A DNA stretch of 64,000 bases from an uncultured Bacteroidales bacterium. Its GTDB lineage: Bacteria > Bacteroidota > Bacteroidia > Bacteroidales > Muribaculaceae. Below the pieces are notes generated by a model. That model made no database searches. It saw only the letters and a program-made list of their open reading frames with translations, and was not told the DNA's origin. Position 1 is the first letter of the stretch, and each line of letters begins with the position of its first letter. Shown piece by piece: positions 35,016 to 43,867 of the stretch. The stretch covers positions 62,001 to 126,000 of the forward strand of contig CACZNH010000006.1 of NCBI GenBank assembly GCA_902782465.1, in the 5' to 3' direction. A program made the position numbers and the translations under genes.

Positions 35016-36759
35016 GTGAAGAACGGAATCTTTTCAATTTTTGTGGCTATTATTTCGTTGTTGACGGTAAATGGCCAAGTGACGTTTACCGGCGTAGGGG
35101 CGTACCATTTATAACACCAATGGGGTCGGGATGACCTATCACTCGGCATCGGGTGAGCGGGCTGTATGGTATAGTTATGATTCACGAGGAGCCGACTATG
35201 CTGAGGAGATTACTGGCATTAGCTGTGATAGCTCAGTCACCTCACTCAGTCAGGTTTTGTCCAACTCTGGCTATATCATCGTGGATGGCAACGAGCGCTA
35301 TTGTTGTTGGGTGGTCAACTATGCCGACTATTATCTGGAACTGAACGACATGTATTTTAACCCCCAAACCTCGTGCGACCTGCTCTCATTCAATGTTGAC
35401 GGTCACGCTGACGCCATCCCCTACTACACGACCGATGGCCGCCGCCAAGTGCTGGATAGGGAAATAAAACTGTCTTACAACACACTGATTTGGAACGATG
35501 ATGATGCTAACTGGTGGGAACAATGGATGGTTGAGACCTTTGCCGCATTGGACCAGGACGTTGAGATTGTGCCGCCGTTGTGTGACACTGATTTTATGTT
35601 GACCGGGGACCGTTTCCTTCAAGCGTGGGGGCTTGAGAATGCCATTGAGAGCGAGTATTACCAAACACAGGCTGTGGATTGCCGCTCAACTGCCGAACAG
35701 GATTATAGTGTGTATGATTATAGTGATGACTTGGGCGGCTGGGCGCCATGCCATATTGTGTTCTCAGGTTATCCTACCGACGCTGTCGTTTATCGTCTAT
35801 GGGAAATGGCCACCGATGCTGAATTTGAGAACGTCATCAAGCGGTTCGACCAAGATGAGGTGGATTGTACCTTCATGGAAGCAGGAACCTATTATATGCG
35901 CTTTATGGTCACCAATGAAGACGGTTCGTGCAAGGCCTGTGGCAACACCCATGTGATTAAAGTGAAATCTTTCCCCATTCGTGGTGATGTCAACGGCGAT
36001 CGCGAGGTCAACATTGCTGATATCAATGCCGTCATCGACATCATTCTGGGCAGTGACGTTAGTGATTATGTTCGCTCTCGAGCTGATGTGAACAGCGATG
36101 GTGAGGTCAATATCGCCGACATCAATGTCATCATCGACATCATTTTGAAAGGGCAACCAGCCGTCAGCACCAAAGATTGGGTGGATCTGGGACTGCCCAG
36201 CGGAACGTTGTGGGCAACATGCAACGTGGGAGCCAACTGCCCCGAGGAGTATGGTGACTACTTCGCCTGGGGCGAGACCTTTTCCAAGGATTATTATGAC
36301 TGGACGACCTACAAGTGGTGCATCGGGGGTATGGACGGTATAACTAAGTATAGTTACGGTGTCAATGGCTTTGCTGATTTCAAAAGCGAGCTGGAACCTG
36401 AAGATGATGTTGCCTATGTGCACTGGGGACCTTCGTGGCGCATGCCGACCTTGGCTCAGCAAGACGAGTTGCGAGAGCATTGCACATGGACTTGGACAAC
36501 GCTGAACGGCGTGAATGGCTGTTTAGTGACAGGCCCTAACGGGAACAGCATCTTTTTGCCCGCTGCCGGCTACCGCTGGCGCGAGATGCTCCTCGGAGTG
36601 GGCGAGGACAGCGACGGCATCAATTGGTCGCGTTCGCTCAATCTGGAACTCTCCGAAGTCGCCTACTGTCTGTACTTCAATTCGGATAACTCGGGCAGGG
36701 GCTGCAACGATCGCAGCCTCGGATTAACCGTCCGCGCTGTGCGTGTGACGCAAAATTAG
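35016..36759 (+). pseudogene. secreted dockerin/FISUMP-domain protein, split by a frameshift
   Basis: A GTG at 35016 opens a signal peptide (VKNGIFSIFVAIISLLTVNG) whose frame stops at 35112. The rest of the protein is open in the next frame from 35098 to 36759; the first ATG there is 35131. One extra base within 35098-35111, most likely in GGGG (35097-35100), would explain the split; removing it joins TGVGRTIYNTNG. The body has about 280 residues of unrecognised domain, a two-repeat dockerin-like EF-hand segment (DVNGDREVNIADINAVIDII and DVNSDGEVNIADINVIIDII), and a C-terminal FISUMP-like domain (WVDLGLPSGTLWATCNVGA to VRAVRVTQN). It could be a true pseudogene, a phase-variable gene or a sequencing error. 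Without the signal peptide the product would stay inside the cell. Confidence 0.75.
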
Positions 36760-36782
36760 CTTAACGCCAGTCTCTTCAAGGC

Positions 36783-36857
36783 ATATGCGGTTGATTTACC
36801 TTTAAGGAGAATCAACCGCTTGTTATTATGATTTAGTGATTTTTCGTCCCTATAGCA
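36783..36857 (+). repeat. duplicated terminator-plus-flank element, copy B
   Basis: Second copy of the 34275-34356 element. The hairpin GCGGTTGATT/AATCAACCGC is at 36787-36819, with a shorter loop and one mismatch, followed by GTGATTTTTCGTCCCTATAGC. Confidence 0.7.
36787..36825 (+). terminator. terminator after the dockerin-like gene
   Basis: Stem of 10 bp plus an inner partial stem, followed by TTGTTATTAT. The T run is weaker than in copy A. Confidence 0.7.
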
Positions 36858-36961
36858 TACTGGAAAGGGTGGGAGTCTTTCTCCGCTGCGCTTCGAAAGC
36901 GACCTGAAGGTCGATGGCGAACCCTGTGTGTTCGAATCTGCAGCGCCTGACACGTAAAATG

Positions 36962-36990
36962 AAAAAAGAAGCCCACAAGGGACTTCTTTT
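36962..36990 (-). terminator. terminator downstream of tRNA-Ser
   Basis: On the minus strand AAAAAGAAGTCCC, a TTGT loop and GGGCTTCTTTTTT. It lies 9 bp beyond the tRNA 3' end. Confidence 0.8.
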
Positions 36991-36998
36991 TCATTTTG

Positions 36999-37084
36999 CG
37001 GAAAGGGAGGGATTCGAACCCACGGTACGCAAAGCGTACAACGGTTTTCGAGACCGCCCCGATCGACCACTCCGGCACCTTTCC
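36999..37084 (-). tRNA. tRNA-Ser (anticodon CGA)
   Basis: An 86-nt tRNA on the minus strand. The acceptor stem is GGAAAGG paired with CCTTTCC, the anticodon stem is GCGGT/ACCGT around the loop CTCGAAA (anticodon CGA, reading UCG), the long variable arm is GTACGC/GCGTAC, and the T loop region is GGGTTCGAATCCC. The long variable arm is the serine identity feature. CCA is not encoded. Confidence 0.95.
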
Positions 37085-37216
37085 AGTCAAGCTAACGGTT
37101 TTCTCTCCGAAAGCGGGTGCAAAATTACGGCAAATATTTCACCCGACAAAATTTTTTCACGTTTTTTTCCTATACACCATGTTTTCAAGGGTTTTCACTG
37201 GTGCTTAATCCAATGA

Positions 37217-37861
37217 TTACAGGGCCTTGAGGCCTGCTATGGTTTTGATGGGGTCCTGGGCACCAAAAACGTAGCTGCCGGCGACAAGAATATCAGCACC
37301 CGCCTCAGCGAGTTGGGCTCCGGTAACGTCATTGACGCCGCCGTCAATCTCGATGACGGCATTGGAGCCGTTGAGGGCGATGAGCTGGCGCAGCTCGCGC
37401 ACCTTGTTGAGCGTCTGGACGATGAACTTTTGGCCGCCGAAGCCGGGGTTAACCGACATGAGCAGCACGAGGTCCACGTCGCAGATGATGTCGCGCAGCA
37501 TCATCACGGGAGTGGCGGGGTTGAGGGCTACGCCTGCCTGCATGCCGGCGTCGTGAATCTGCTGCACGACCCTATTCAAGTGGATGCAGGCTTCTTGATG
37601 CACGGTCATGATGTGTGCGCCACAGTCACGCACCTGGGAGATGAACTTCTGGGGCTCGACAATCATCAGGTGGGCGTCAAGAGGCTTGTTGCACAGGCTC
37701 TGCACGTGCTTGATGACGGGGAAACCGAAGGAAATGTTGGGGACGAACACGCCGTCCATCACGTCGAGGTGCAACAGGTCGGCATCGCTGCGGTTGATCA
37801 TGTCGATGTCGCGGGCGAGGTTGCCAAAGTCGGCTGACAGCAATGAGGGGGATACTTTCAT
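37217..37861 (-). CDS. rpe: ribulose-phosphate 3-epimerase
   Basis: A 214-residue TIM-barrel enzyme interconverting ribulose-5-phosphate and xylulose-5-phosphate in the pentose phosphate pathway. Visible features: PSLLSADF at the start, HLDVMDGVFVPN with the metal-binding His/Asp, MTVHQEA, the flexible loop MSVNPGFGGQKF and EIDGGVN near the C terminus with the second metal Asp. It begins 26 bp after dedA on the same strand, with a short GTTAGGA-type repeat between them. Confidence 0.96.
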   Translation of the reverse strand: MKVSPSLLSADFGNLARDIDMINRSDADLLHLDVMDGVFVPNISFGFPVIKHVQSLCNKPLDAHLMIVEPQKFISQVRDCGAHIMTVHQEACIHLNRVVQQIHDAGMQAGVALNPATPVMMLRDIICDVDLVLLMSVNPGFGGQKFIVQTLNKVRELRQLIALNGSNAVIEIDGGVNDVTGAQLAEAGADILVAGSYVFGAQDPIKTIAGLKAL

Positions 37862-37865
37862 AGCA

Positions 37866-37895
37866 ATGAGAAGTTAGGAGTGAGAAGTTAGGAGT
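37866..37895 (+). repeat. GTTAGGA-type repeat overlapping the dedA 3' end
   Basis: GAAGTTAGGAGTGAGAAGTTAGGAGTTGG fills the rpe-dedA gap. The dedA stop codon (TAA) and its last residues Thr-Asn-Ser are encoded by the repeat. Confidence 0.65.
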
Positions 37896-38610
37896 TGGTT
37901 GGGCGCTTGCGGATGGCCTGGTAGGCGAGGAAGAGGACGATGAAGATGGCCAGTGCATAGCCTGCCCACGAGAGGTAGCGGTTGTAGTGCTCGAGCTGGG
38001 CGAGCAACTCCTGCTCGGGGAAGTGCTGGCTGAGCCAGTAGCCTAGCGTGGCGAGCACGATGTTCCAGATGCCGGCACCCAGCGAAGTGAACAATACAAA
38101 GGTGCCGAAGTTCATGCGCGACAGTCCGGCAGGGATGGAGATGAGCTGGCGGATGGCGGGGATAAGGCGGCCCAGGAAGGTGGAGATGGCACCATGACGG
38201 TCAAAGTAGGCCTCGGCCTTCTGCACCTTCGGGGCATCGATGAGGCACATGTGGCCGATGCGGCTGTTGGCAAAGGCATAGACCACTGGTCGCCCGATGA
38301 GCAGCGAGAGGACGTAGTTGATGACTGCGCCGATGAGGGCGCCCAGTGTGGCAATGACGACTATCATGATGATGTTCATGTCGCCGTTGCGCGCGGCAAA
38401 ATAGGCTGCCGGGGGTATAACGACCTCGCTGGGAAACGGGATGAACGAACTCTCGATGGCCATGAGCAGCAGGATGGTGCCATAGGTCAGGTGCTCCTTG
38501 TACCAATTATAAATAGTTACAATGTCGTGAGGCATATACATGACAATGGCCACCACGACAGCAAGCAGCAGCAATAAAATAATAATGAGTTGAATGGTGT
38601 CTTTTTTCAT
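37888..38610 (-). CDS. DedA-family membrane protein
   Basis: A 240-residue integral membrane protein of the DedA/VTT (SNARE-associated) family. It contains ESSFIPFPSEVVIPPA, typical of the re-entrant segment, and FLGRLIPAIRQLISIPAG, the family's most conserved motif with the essential Arg. DedA proteins are implicated in undecaprenyl-phosphate or phospholipid recycling and in proton-motive-force homeostasis. The -7 box ends 8 nt before the ATG, so the mRNA is nearly leaderless. The C terminus is formed by an intergenic repeat. Confidence 0.9.
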   Translation of the reverse strand: MKKDTIQLIIILLLLLAVVVAIVMYMPHDIVTIYNWYKEHLTYGTILLLMAIESSFIPFPSEVVIPPAAYFAARNGDMNIIMIVVIATLGALIGAVINYVLSLLIGRPVVYAFANSRIGHMCLIDAPKVQKAEAYFDRHGAISTFLGRLIPAIRQLISIPAGLSRMNFGTFVLFTSLGAGIWNIVLATLGYWLSQHFPEQELLAQLEHYNRYLSWAGYALAIFIVLFLAYQAIRKRPTNS

Positions 38611-38618
38611 ATCAGGGG

Positions 38619-38626
38619 CAAAGATA
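38619..38626 (-). promoter_or_regulatory. -7 box of dedA
   Basis: TATCTTTG on the minus strand; a possible -33 TTG is at 38649-38651 (22-bp spacer). Confidence 0.6.
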
Positions 38627-38694
38627 GTGAATTTTCACGATTGCATGGCAAAACGACTATTTATTTAAGTGGATTTTATTTTTTGCTATTATTT

Positions 38695-38726
38695 TTTGTA
38701 AAAAATAGATATTTTTCTTACATTTG
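38695..38726 (+). promoter_or_regulatory. promoter of the repetitive secreted protein gene
   Basis: TTTG (38695-38698), a 20-bp spacer and TACATTTG (38719-38726). The leader to the ATG at 38841 is about 105-110 nt, unusually long here, and A/T-rich. Confidence 0.65.
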
Positions 38727-38840
38727 CAGCGAAATGGTTGAAGAGCCATACACAAAATGCATAAACTTTACATTTGATGACGATTTAACTTATTTAACCA
38801 CAATTATTTAATAACTTTTATTAACCAAATTTTCTCATTT

Positions 38841-41420
38841 ATGAAAAAATTATCATTACTATTGGCGGCATTAACCATGGCGTTTGCCGCATCGGCAATT
38901 ACGCCGATTCACAGTAGCAACATGACCGAGTTGAAGTCCAAGAAACAGGTCCGCAGCTTGGTTAAGCAAGAGACCCCGCGCATGGCTGGCGTTGTTACCG
39001 ATCAGCCCGAGGGCACGCTGGTAGTGCTGCAGCGTGGCTCAACGGGTGGCTGCATCTACGTTAGCAATGGCAACCTCTACAACGGCTATCAGTCAGGTAA
39101 TGTGATGGCTGTCATCTCGGACGACGGCAAGACCATGTGGATCAAAGACATCATCTCGAGCCTTGCTTTTGATTCTTGGGTATATGGCGAGCTGAGCGAG
39201 GATGGCACTACGCTGACCGTTCCCATGGGACAGCCCGTTTATGTACAAAATGGAACTGAGATTCTGTTAGGCTGGACTCAGAGCCAAGTTGTCTATGACG
39301 AAGATGGTAACGCTGATCTTGAAGTTGCCCTCATCGAGCGCGAGACCGAGGCCGTATTCGCCATCGATGGCGACGTGCTGACGCTGCTCAACAGCCAGGG
39401 CGCTACCGAGATTACCGGTCAGGACCTCAGTGAGTATGAGGCTACTGGTCTGGGTGTGTATGACATGGCGAGCGGTGAGCCCTATGCCTATGCTTACATC
39501 GACTGGAACACCACCTTCACCAACAAGGGCCCCATCAATGTTCTGCCCGTTATCACCGAGCAGCCCGAGGGCGAGCTGGTAACCTACGTTCGCGGCGGTA
39601 ACTCGCTGTATCTGGAATCAGTTCTGTGGTTCACGTTCGTTTCTGTAGGCGAGCAGAGCGGTAAGGTTGATGTAGTTTATGCTCCCGACGGCAAGACCGT
39701 TTACATCAAGGACATCATGTACGGTTATGAAATCAACACTTGGGTAAAGGGTGAACTTGACGAGCAAGGCTTGATTCATGTTCCCGCTGGCCAGTGCATC
39801 TACTGGAGCGACCAATACATGGGTGGCGTAGTCCTGACCATGGGCACAATTGGTGCTATGATCGACGCCGAGGGCTTTGAGATTGCTGAGCCCATCGACG
39901 ACGAGATTTTATTCCAGGTTGACGGTGAGACCATCACCCTGGTAGGCTCAAGCGCCGATGTTGATGATGATTACTACTATGTAATTGGTTTGACCGGTTT
40001 CTGGACCGATGACGACAGCAACCTGGGTAGCATCGACTGGAACACCACCTTGAATGAGTTGCACATTGAGCCCGCTGTTCCCGCCAATCCCACTGCTAAC
40101 GACTGGGATGACAAGGGTAATGAGAATGGTAACAACCGCTTCTACTTCACCATCAATCTGGAGGATGTTGACGGCAACCCGCTGGATGCTGACTATGTAT
40201 ATTACAGCATCTACACCGACAATGACCAGATCTTCACCTTCGATGCTGCAACCTATGGCTATAGCGGCCTCACCGAGGACATGACCGAGGTTCCCTACAG
40301 CATCCAGAACTACGACCTGCATCCCGAGAGCGGTTATGTTTACTTCTACCGCACCAATGCTGATGGTTATGAGACCTTCTTCAACGAGCGCATCGGTATC
40401 CAGGTTCACTACATCGTTGACGGCGTTAAGAACTCTTCGGACATCGTTTACTGGTACAAGCCCATCGCTGTTCCCGCTGTTCCCGCTAACCCCACCGCCG
40501 ACGATTGGTATGACTGCGGTAGCGAGGGCGGTTACAGCCGCTTCTACTTCACCATCGACCTGCATGATGTTGACGGCAATGCTCTGGTTAAGGACAACGT
40601 TTACTACAGCATCTACACCGACAATGATGAGATCTTCACCTTCGATGCTGCAACCTATGGCTCGAGCGGCCTCACCGAGAACATGACCGAGGTTCCCTAC
40701 AGCATCCAGAACTACGACCTGCACCCCGAGAGCGGTTACATTTACTTCTACCGCACCAACAAGGGCGACAATCCGTTCTTCAACGAGCGCATTGGTATCC
40801 AGGTACACTACATCGTTGACGGTATCGACAATGCAAGCGACATCGTTTACTGGTATCTGCCCCAGGCTCCTGAGGAAGCTGCTACTCCCGCCGATCCCGT
40901 TGCTGTTGATTGGTATGACAGTGGCGATGTAGAGGGTTACAGCTACTTCCAGTTCGAGCTTCCCACGGTTGACACCGAGGGCAATCCTCTGGTTCAGGAA
41001 TACTTGAGCTACAGCATCTACACTGATAACGATGAGCTCTTCGTCTTCGACGCTAATACTTATTATAGCGACCTCGACGAAGACATGGAGGCTATTCCTT
41101 ACGAAATCTGGAGCAACGGTTGGGACTTCTACAGCGGCCGTGTATACTTCTACTACACCAACGAGGGCGACAATCCCCTGTTCAACAACCGCATTGGTAT
41201 CCAGGTACACTACACCACTGGTGAGGGTGTCTTCTCGTCGAACATCGTTTACTTGGATGTTGACCACACCGCTGTTAATGAGCTCAACGCTGGCAAGACT
41301 GTTGCTAACGTACGCTACTTCAACATCGCCGGTCAGGAGATGGCTCAGCCCGAGGGCATGACCATCCAGGTTACCACCTACACCGATGGTACCACCAGCA
41401 CCAGCAAGGTTGTGAAGTAA
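38841..41420 (+). CDS. large repetitive secreted protein with C-terminal sorting-like tail
   Basis: An 859-residue exported protein (MKKLSLLLAALTMAFAASA signal). Two N-terminal repeats of roughly 200 residues start with QPEGTLVVLQRG and QPEGELVTYVRGG and share DGKTMWIKDI/DGKTVYIKDI. Three C-terminal repeats of about 130 residues follow, each with a WYD-type start, YYSIYTDND, FDAATYG, NERIGIQVHYIVDG and DIVYWY. The end (VRYFNIAGQEM ... TYTDGTTSTSKVVK) resembles the C-terminal domain of Bacteroidetes type IX-secreted proteins. It is strongly acidic and Asn/Asp/Tyr-rich, codon-biased as in abundant proteins. The role is unknown; a surface adhesin or structural protein is a reasonable guess. Confidence 0.78.
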   Translation: MKKLSLLLAALTMAFAASAITPIHSSNMTELKSKKQVRSLVKQETPRMAGVVTDQPEGTLVVLQRGSTGGCIYVSNGNLYNGYQSGNVMAVISDDGKTMWIKDIISSLAFDSWVYGELSEDGTTLTVPMGQPVYVQNGTEILLGWTQSQVVYDEDGNADLEVALIERETEAVFAIDGDVLTLLNSQGATEITGQDLSEYEATGLGVYDMASGEPYAYAYIDWNTTFTNKGPINVLPVITEQPEGELVTYVRGGNSLYLESVLWFTFVSVGEQSGKVDVVYAPDGKTVYIKDIMYGYEINTWVKGELDEQGLIHVPAGQCIYWSDQYMGGVVLTMGTIGAMIDAEGFEIAEPIDDEILFQVDGETITLVGSSADVDDDYYYVIGLTGFWTDDDSNLGSIDWNTTLNELHIEPAVPANPTANDWDDKGNENGNNRFYFTINLEDVDGNPLDADYVYYSIYTDNDQIFTFDAATYGYSGLTEDMTEVPYSIQNYDLHPESGYVYFYRTNADGYETFFNERIGIQVHYIVDGVKNSSDIVYWYKPIAVPAVPANPTADDWYDCGSEGGYSRFYFTIDLHDVDGNALVKDNVYYSIYTDNDEIFTFDAATYGSSGLTENMTEVPYSIQNYDLHPESGYIYFYRTNKGDNPFFNERIGIQVHYIVDGIDNASDIVYWYLPQAPEEAATPADPVAVDWYDSGDVEGYSYFQFELPTVDTEGNPLVQEYLSYSIYTDNDELFVFDANTYYSDLDEDMEAIPYEIWSNGWDFYSGRVYFYYTNEGDNPLFNNRIGIQVHYTTGEGVFSSNIVYLDVDHTAVNELNAGKTVANVRYFNIAGQEMAQPEGMTIQVTTYTDGTTSTSKVVK
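40066..41262 (+). repeat. three tandem coding repeats of about 390 bp
   Basis: Units begin near 40066, 40471 and 40870. The first two are very similar at DNA level (for instance the stretch encoding VPYSIQNYDLHPESGY is almost identical), the third is more diverged. This suggests recent duplication of units 1 and 2. Confidence 0.8.
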
Positions 41421-41473
41421 ATGATTAGGCTTTAGCTATTAGCAGTTAGCTTTTAGCACATAGCGAAATTAAG

Positions 41474-41508
41474 GTGGAGACGCAAAATTTTGCGTCTCCA
41501 CTTTTTTT
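41474..41508 (+). terminator. perfect palindromic terminator
   Basis: GTGGAGACGCAAAA and its exact complement TTTTGCGTCTCCAC (41474-41501), followed by TTTTTTT. A related palindrome sits inside the NRPS gene near 57655. Confidence 0.9.
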
Positions 41509-41524
41509 ATTGGTCCAAATGGTG

Positions 41525-41532
41525 TAACTTTG
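41525..41532 (+). promoter_or_regulatory. -7 box of the fRMsr gene
   Basis: TAACTTTG, only 4 nt before the ATG at 41537. This implies a leaderless mRNA if the box is used. Confidence 0.55.
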
Positions 41533-41536
41533 CAAT

Positions 41537-42007
41537 ATGGACAAGAATGCAACTTATCAACTGCTCGCCAAGCAGGTCGAGAGCCTGATTGAGGGCGAGA
41601 ACAACCCTGTGGGGCAGCTGGCCAACGCAGTGGCCATCCTTCACGAGACAATGGGCTGGTGGTGGACGGGGTTCTACATGGTCAAGGACGACTCGCTGCA
41701 GCTGGGCGTGTTCCAGGGGCCCGTGGCATGCTACAACATCAAGAAGGGCCGCGGCGTGTGCGGCACGGCCTGGCAACAGGACCGCACCATCGTCGTCCCC
41801 GACGTGGAGCAATTCCCAGGCCACATCGCTTGCAGCAGCGAGTCGCGCAGCGAGATTGTGGTTCCGATGCATGACGAGGGCGGCGAGGTCATCGGCGTGC
41901 TAGACATCGACAGCAGGGAGTTGGCAACATTTGACGATGTTGACGCCCGCTGGCTGGAGGAAATCGTGCGCGTCATCGAGCGTCATGTCATGATGTCCCC
42001 ACGCTAA
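41537..42007 (+). CDS. msrC: free methionine-(R)-sulfoxide reductase (GAF-domain)
   Basis: A 156-residue GAF-domain enzyme reducing free methionine-R-sulfoxide. The three redox Cys at positions 65 (GPVAC), 75 (GRGVCGTAW) and 99 (GHIACSS) have the 10- and 24-residue spacing of the E. coli YebR enzyme. SRSEIVVP is also conserved. It acts in the cytoplasm in oxidative-stress defence. The gene ends inside a CACGCTAAGGCG repeat, whose TAA is the stop codon. The downstream neighbour is rarA. Confidence 0.92.
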   Translation: MDKNATYQLLAKQVESLIEGENNPVGQLANAVAILHETMGWWWTGFYMVKDDSLQLGVFQGPVACYNIKKGRGVCGTAWQQDRTIVVPDVEQFPGHIACSSESRSEIVVPMHDEGGEVIGVLDIDSRELATFDDVDARWLEEIVRVIERHVMMSPR

Positions 42008-42012
42008 GGCGT
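41999..42012 (+). repeat. CACGCTAAGGCG motif containing the msrC stop
   Basis: The string CCACGCTAAGGCGT spans the last codon and TAA stop of msrC. The same motif family appears at 8476, 19852 and 31133. Confidence 0.45.
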
Positions 42013-42061
42013 TAAGTATTTTCCCAAAAAGACAGACAATAGATATCACCATATCATCACT

Positions 42062-43363
42062 ATGAGTTACGAACCACTTGCTGAACGGTTGAGGCCACGG
42101 TCGCTCGATGACTACATCGGGCAGCGCCACCTCGTGGGCGAGGGAGCAGTCATCCGCCGGATGATAGAGAGCGGCAACATCTCTTCCTTCATTCTATGGG
42201 GACCTCCAGGCGTGGGCAAGACCACGTTGGCCCGCATCATCGCCGAGCAGACACAAGTGCCGTTCTACACCTTGAGCGCTGTGACATCGGGCGTGAAAGA
42301 TGTGCGCGAGGTGCTGGACCGCTGCCAGGCCGACGCACGGAGCGTGTTTGCCAAGGGCCGTCCCGTGCTGTTCATCGACGAGATTCACCGTTTCAACAAG
42401 TCCCAGCAGGACTCCCTGCTGGGAGCCGTGGAACGTGGCACGGTGACCCTCATCGGCGCTACGACCGAGAACCCCTCGTTTGAGGTCATCCGTCCCCTAC
42501 TCTCCCGTGCCCAGGTCTATGTGCTCAACCCGCTCGACAGTGAAGACCTGCTGCAGCTGCTCGACCACGCGATCAAGAGAGACAAAGCCTTTCAGGGGCG
42601 CGAGGTGCGCGTCGAGGAGACCGAAGCGCTGTTGCGTTTCTCTGGCGGCGATGCGCGCAAACTGCTTAATATCCTGGACCTGATTCTGCAGTCATTGACT
42701 GACAATGAGCCTGTTGTCATTAATGATGACATCGTCACGAACTTGCTGCAGCAGAACCCGCTCGCGTTTGACAAGGGCGGCGAGATGCACTACGACATCA
42801 TCTCGGCGTTCATCAAGAGTATCCGTGGCAGCGACCCTGACGCAGCGGTCTATTGGCTGGCACGCCTCATCGCTGGCGGTGAAGACCCCAAATTCATCGC
42901 CCGCCGCCTGTGTATCCTTGCCGCCGAGGACATCGGCCTCGCCAATCCCAATGCCCTGTTGCTGGCCAACACCACGTTTGACATCATCAACAAAATCGGG
43001 TGGCCCGAAGGCCGCATCCCGCTCAGCGAGTGTGCCATCTACCTGGCCACAAGCGCCAAGAGCAACAGCGCCTACCTCGCCATCGACGATGCCCTGGCCC
43101 TGGTAAATCAAACGGGCAACGCTGCAGTACCACTACATCTGCGCAATGCCCCGACTGAACTGATGAAGCAACTGGGTTACGGCAAGGATTACCGCTATGC
43201 CCACGACTACCCCGGACATTTCGTCAATCAGCAGTATATGCCCGAGGAGCTAAACCATCCGCAGCTGTGGCACCCCCAGGACAATCCCGCCGAGAACCAG
43301 ATGACAGCACGCCAACAAGCCCGTTGGGGCGACCAAGCGGGGCACGGACCTAAGAAAGATTAA
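42062..43363 (+). CDS. rarA: replication-associated recombination protein A (RarA/MgsA)
   Basis: A 433-residue AAA+ ATPase of the clamp-loader-like family. [20 protein letters not shown] is the N-terminal signature, GPPGVGKTT is Walker [16 protein letters not shown] is Walker B with sensor region, and [15 protein letters not shown] includes the Arg finger. The C-terminal tetramerisation part follows ([13 protein letters not shown]). RarA acts at stalled replication forks and single-strand gaps. The length is normal. Confidence 0.95.
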   Translation: MSYEPLAERLRPRSLDDYIGQRHLVGEGAVIRRMIESGNISSFILWGPPGVGKTTLARIIAEQTQVPFYTLSAVTSGVKDVREVLDRCQADARSVFAKGRPVLFIDEIHRFNKSQQDSLLGAVERGTVTLIGATTENPSFEVIRPLLSRAQVYVLNPLDSEDLLQLLDHAIKRDKAFQGREVRVEETEALLRFSGGDARKLLNILDLILQSLTDNEPVVINDDIVTNLLQQNPLAFDKGGEMHYDIISAFIKSIRGSDPDAAVYWLARLIAGGEDPKFIARRLCILAAEDIGLANPNALLLANTTFDIINKIGWPEGRIPLSECAIYLATSAKSNSAYLAIDDALALVNQTGNAAVPLHLRNAPTELMKQLGYGKDYRYAHDYPGHFVNQQYMPEELNHPQLWHPQDNPAENQMTARQQARWGDQAGHGPKKD

Positions 43364-43396
43364 ACCATCACTTGAATATCGACATCACAAAACACT

Positions 43397-43777
43397 ATGG
43401 CAAAGACTAATGTCATTGGAAAAGCAGGAGAAAATGCCGCTTGTGAATTCCTCATCAGCAAGGGCTATGTCGTGCGTGATATCAACTGGCGCCTAGGGCA
43501 TCTTGAGATAGATATTGTTGCACAAGAGGTGAATGCCAATCGCTTGCACATCGTTGAGGTCAAAACACGCACCAATACTGAACATTTTGACCCGATGCAG
43601 GCCATCAACCGCAGGAAAATCAGCAATCTGGTCAATGCTGCCAACGGTTATATCCAATACCACAACCTGCAGATGTATGTTCAGTTTGACGTGATGATTC
43701 TCACGGGTCAAGCGCCCGACTTCGAGATTCAATACGTGCCCAATGCCTTTGACCCGTCATTAAAGACCATACACTGA
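43397..43777 (+). CDS. yraN: YraN family (UPF0102) endonuclease-like protein
   Basis: A 126-residue protein. GKAGENAACEFLISKGY and DINWRLGHLEIDIVAQE contain the Asp/Glu residues of a PD-(D/E)xK nuclease core, and HIVEVKTRT carries the ExK. This is the standard UPF0102 layout, and its exact role is unknown. It is 33 bp downstream of rarA on the same strand, so co-transcription is likely. Confidence 0.92.
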   Translation: MAKTNVIGKAGENAACEFLISKGYVVRDINWRLGHLEIDIVAQEVNANRLHIVEVKTRTNTEHFDPMQAINRRKISNLVNAANGYIQYHNLQMYVQFDVMILTGQAPDFEIQYVPNAFDPSLKTIH

Positions 43778-43867
43778 TAAAATATAAATAATCACTTTAA
43801 ATACAATAAATCAATACACTATATATAAATAGATTACGCATCTTGATAAACCTCTAAATACTATAAC

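Noticed and set aside
36756-37090. Open frames overlapping tRNA-Ser
   Set aside because: The tRNA cloverleaf is complete, and the frames exist only because of the tRNA and the terminator sequence.
38590-38811. 73-codon open frame before the repetitive secreted protein
   Set aside because: It contains the promoter of that gene and is AT-driven; the product has no recognisable features.
39948-41267. 439-codon open frame antisense to the repetitive secreted protein
   Set aside because: It repeats with the same period as the coding repeats of the sense gene, so it is a by-product of that gene.
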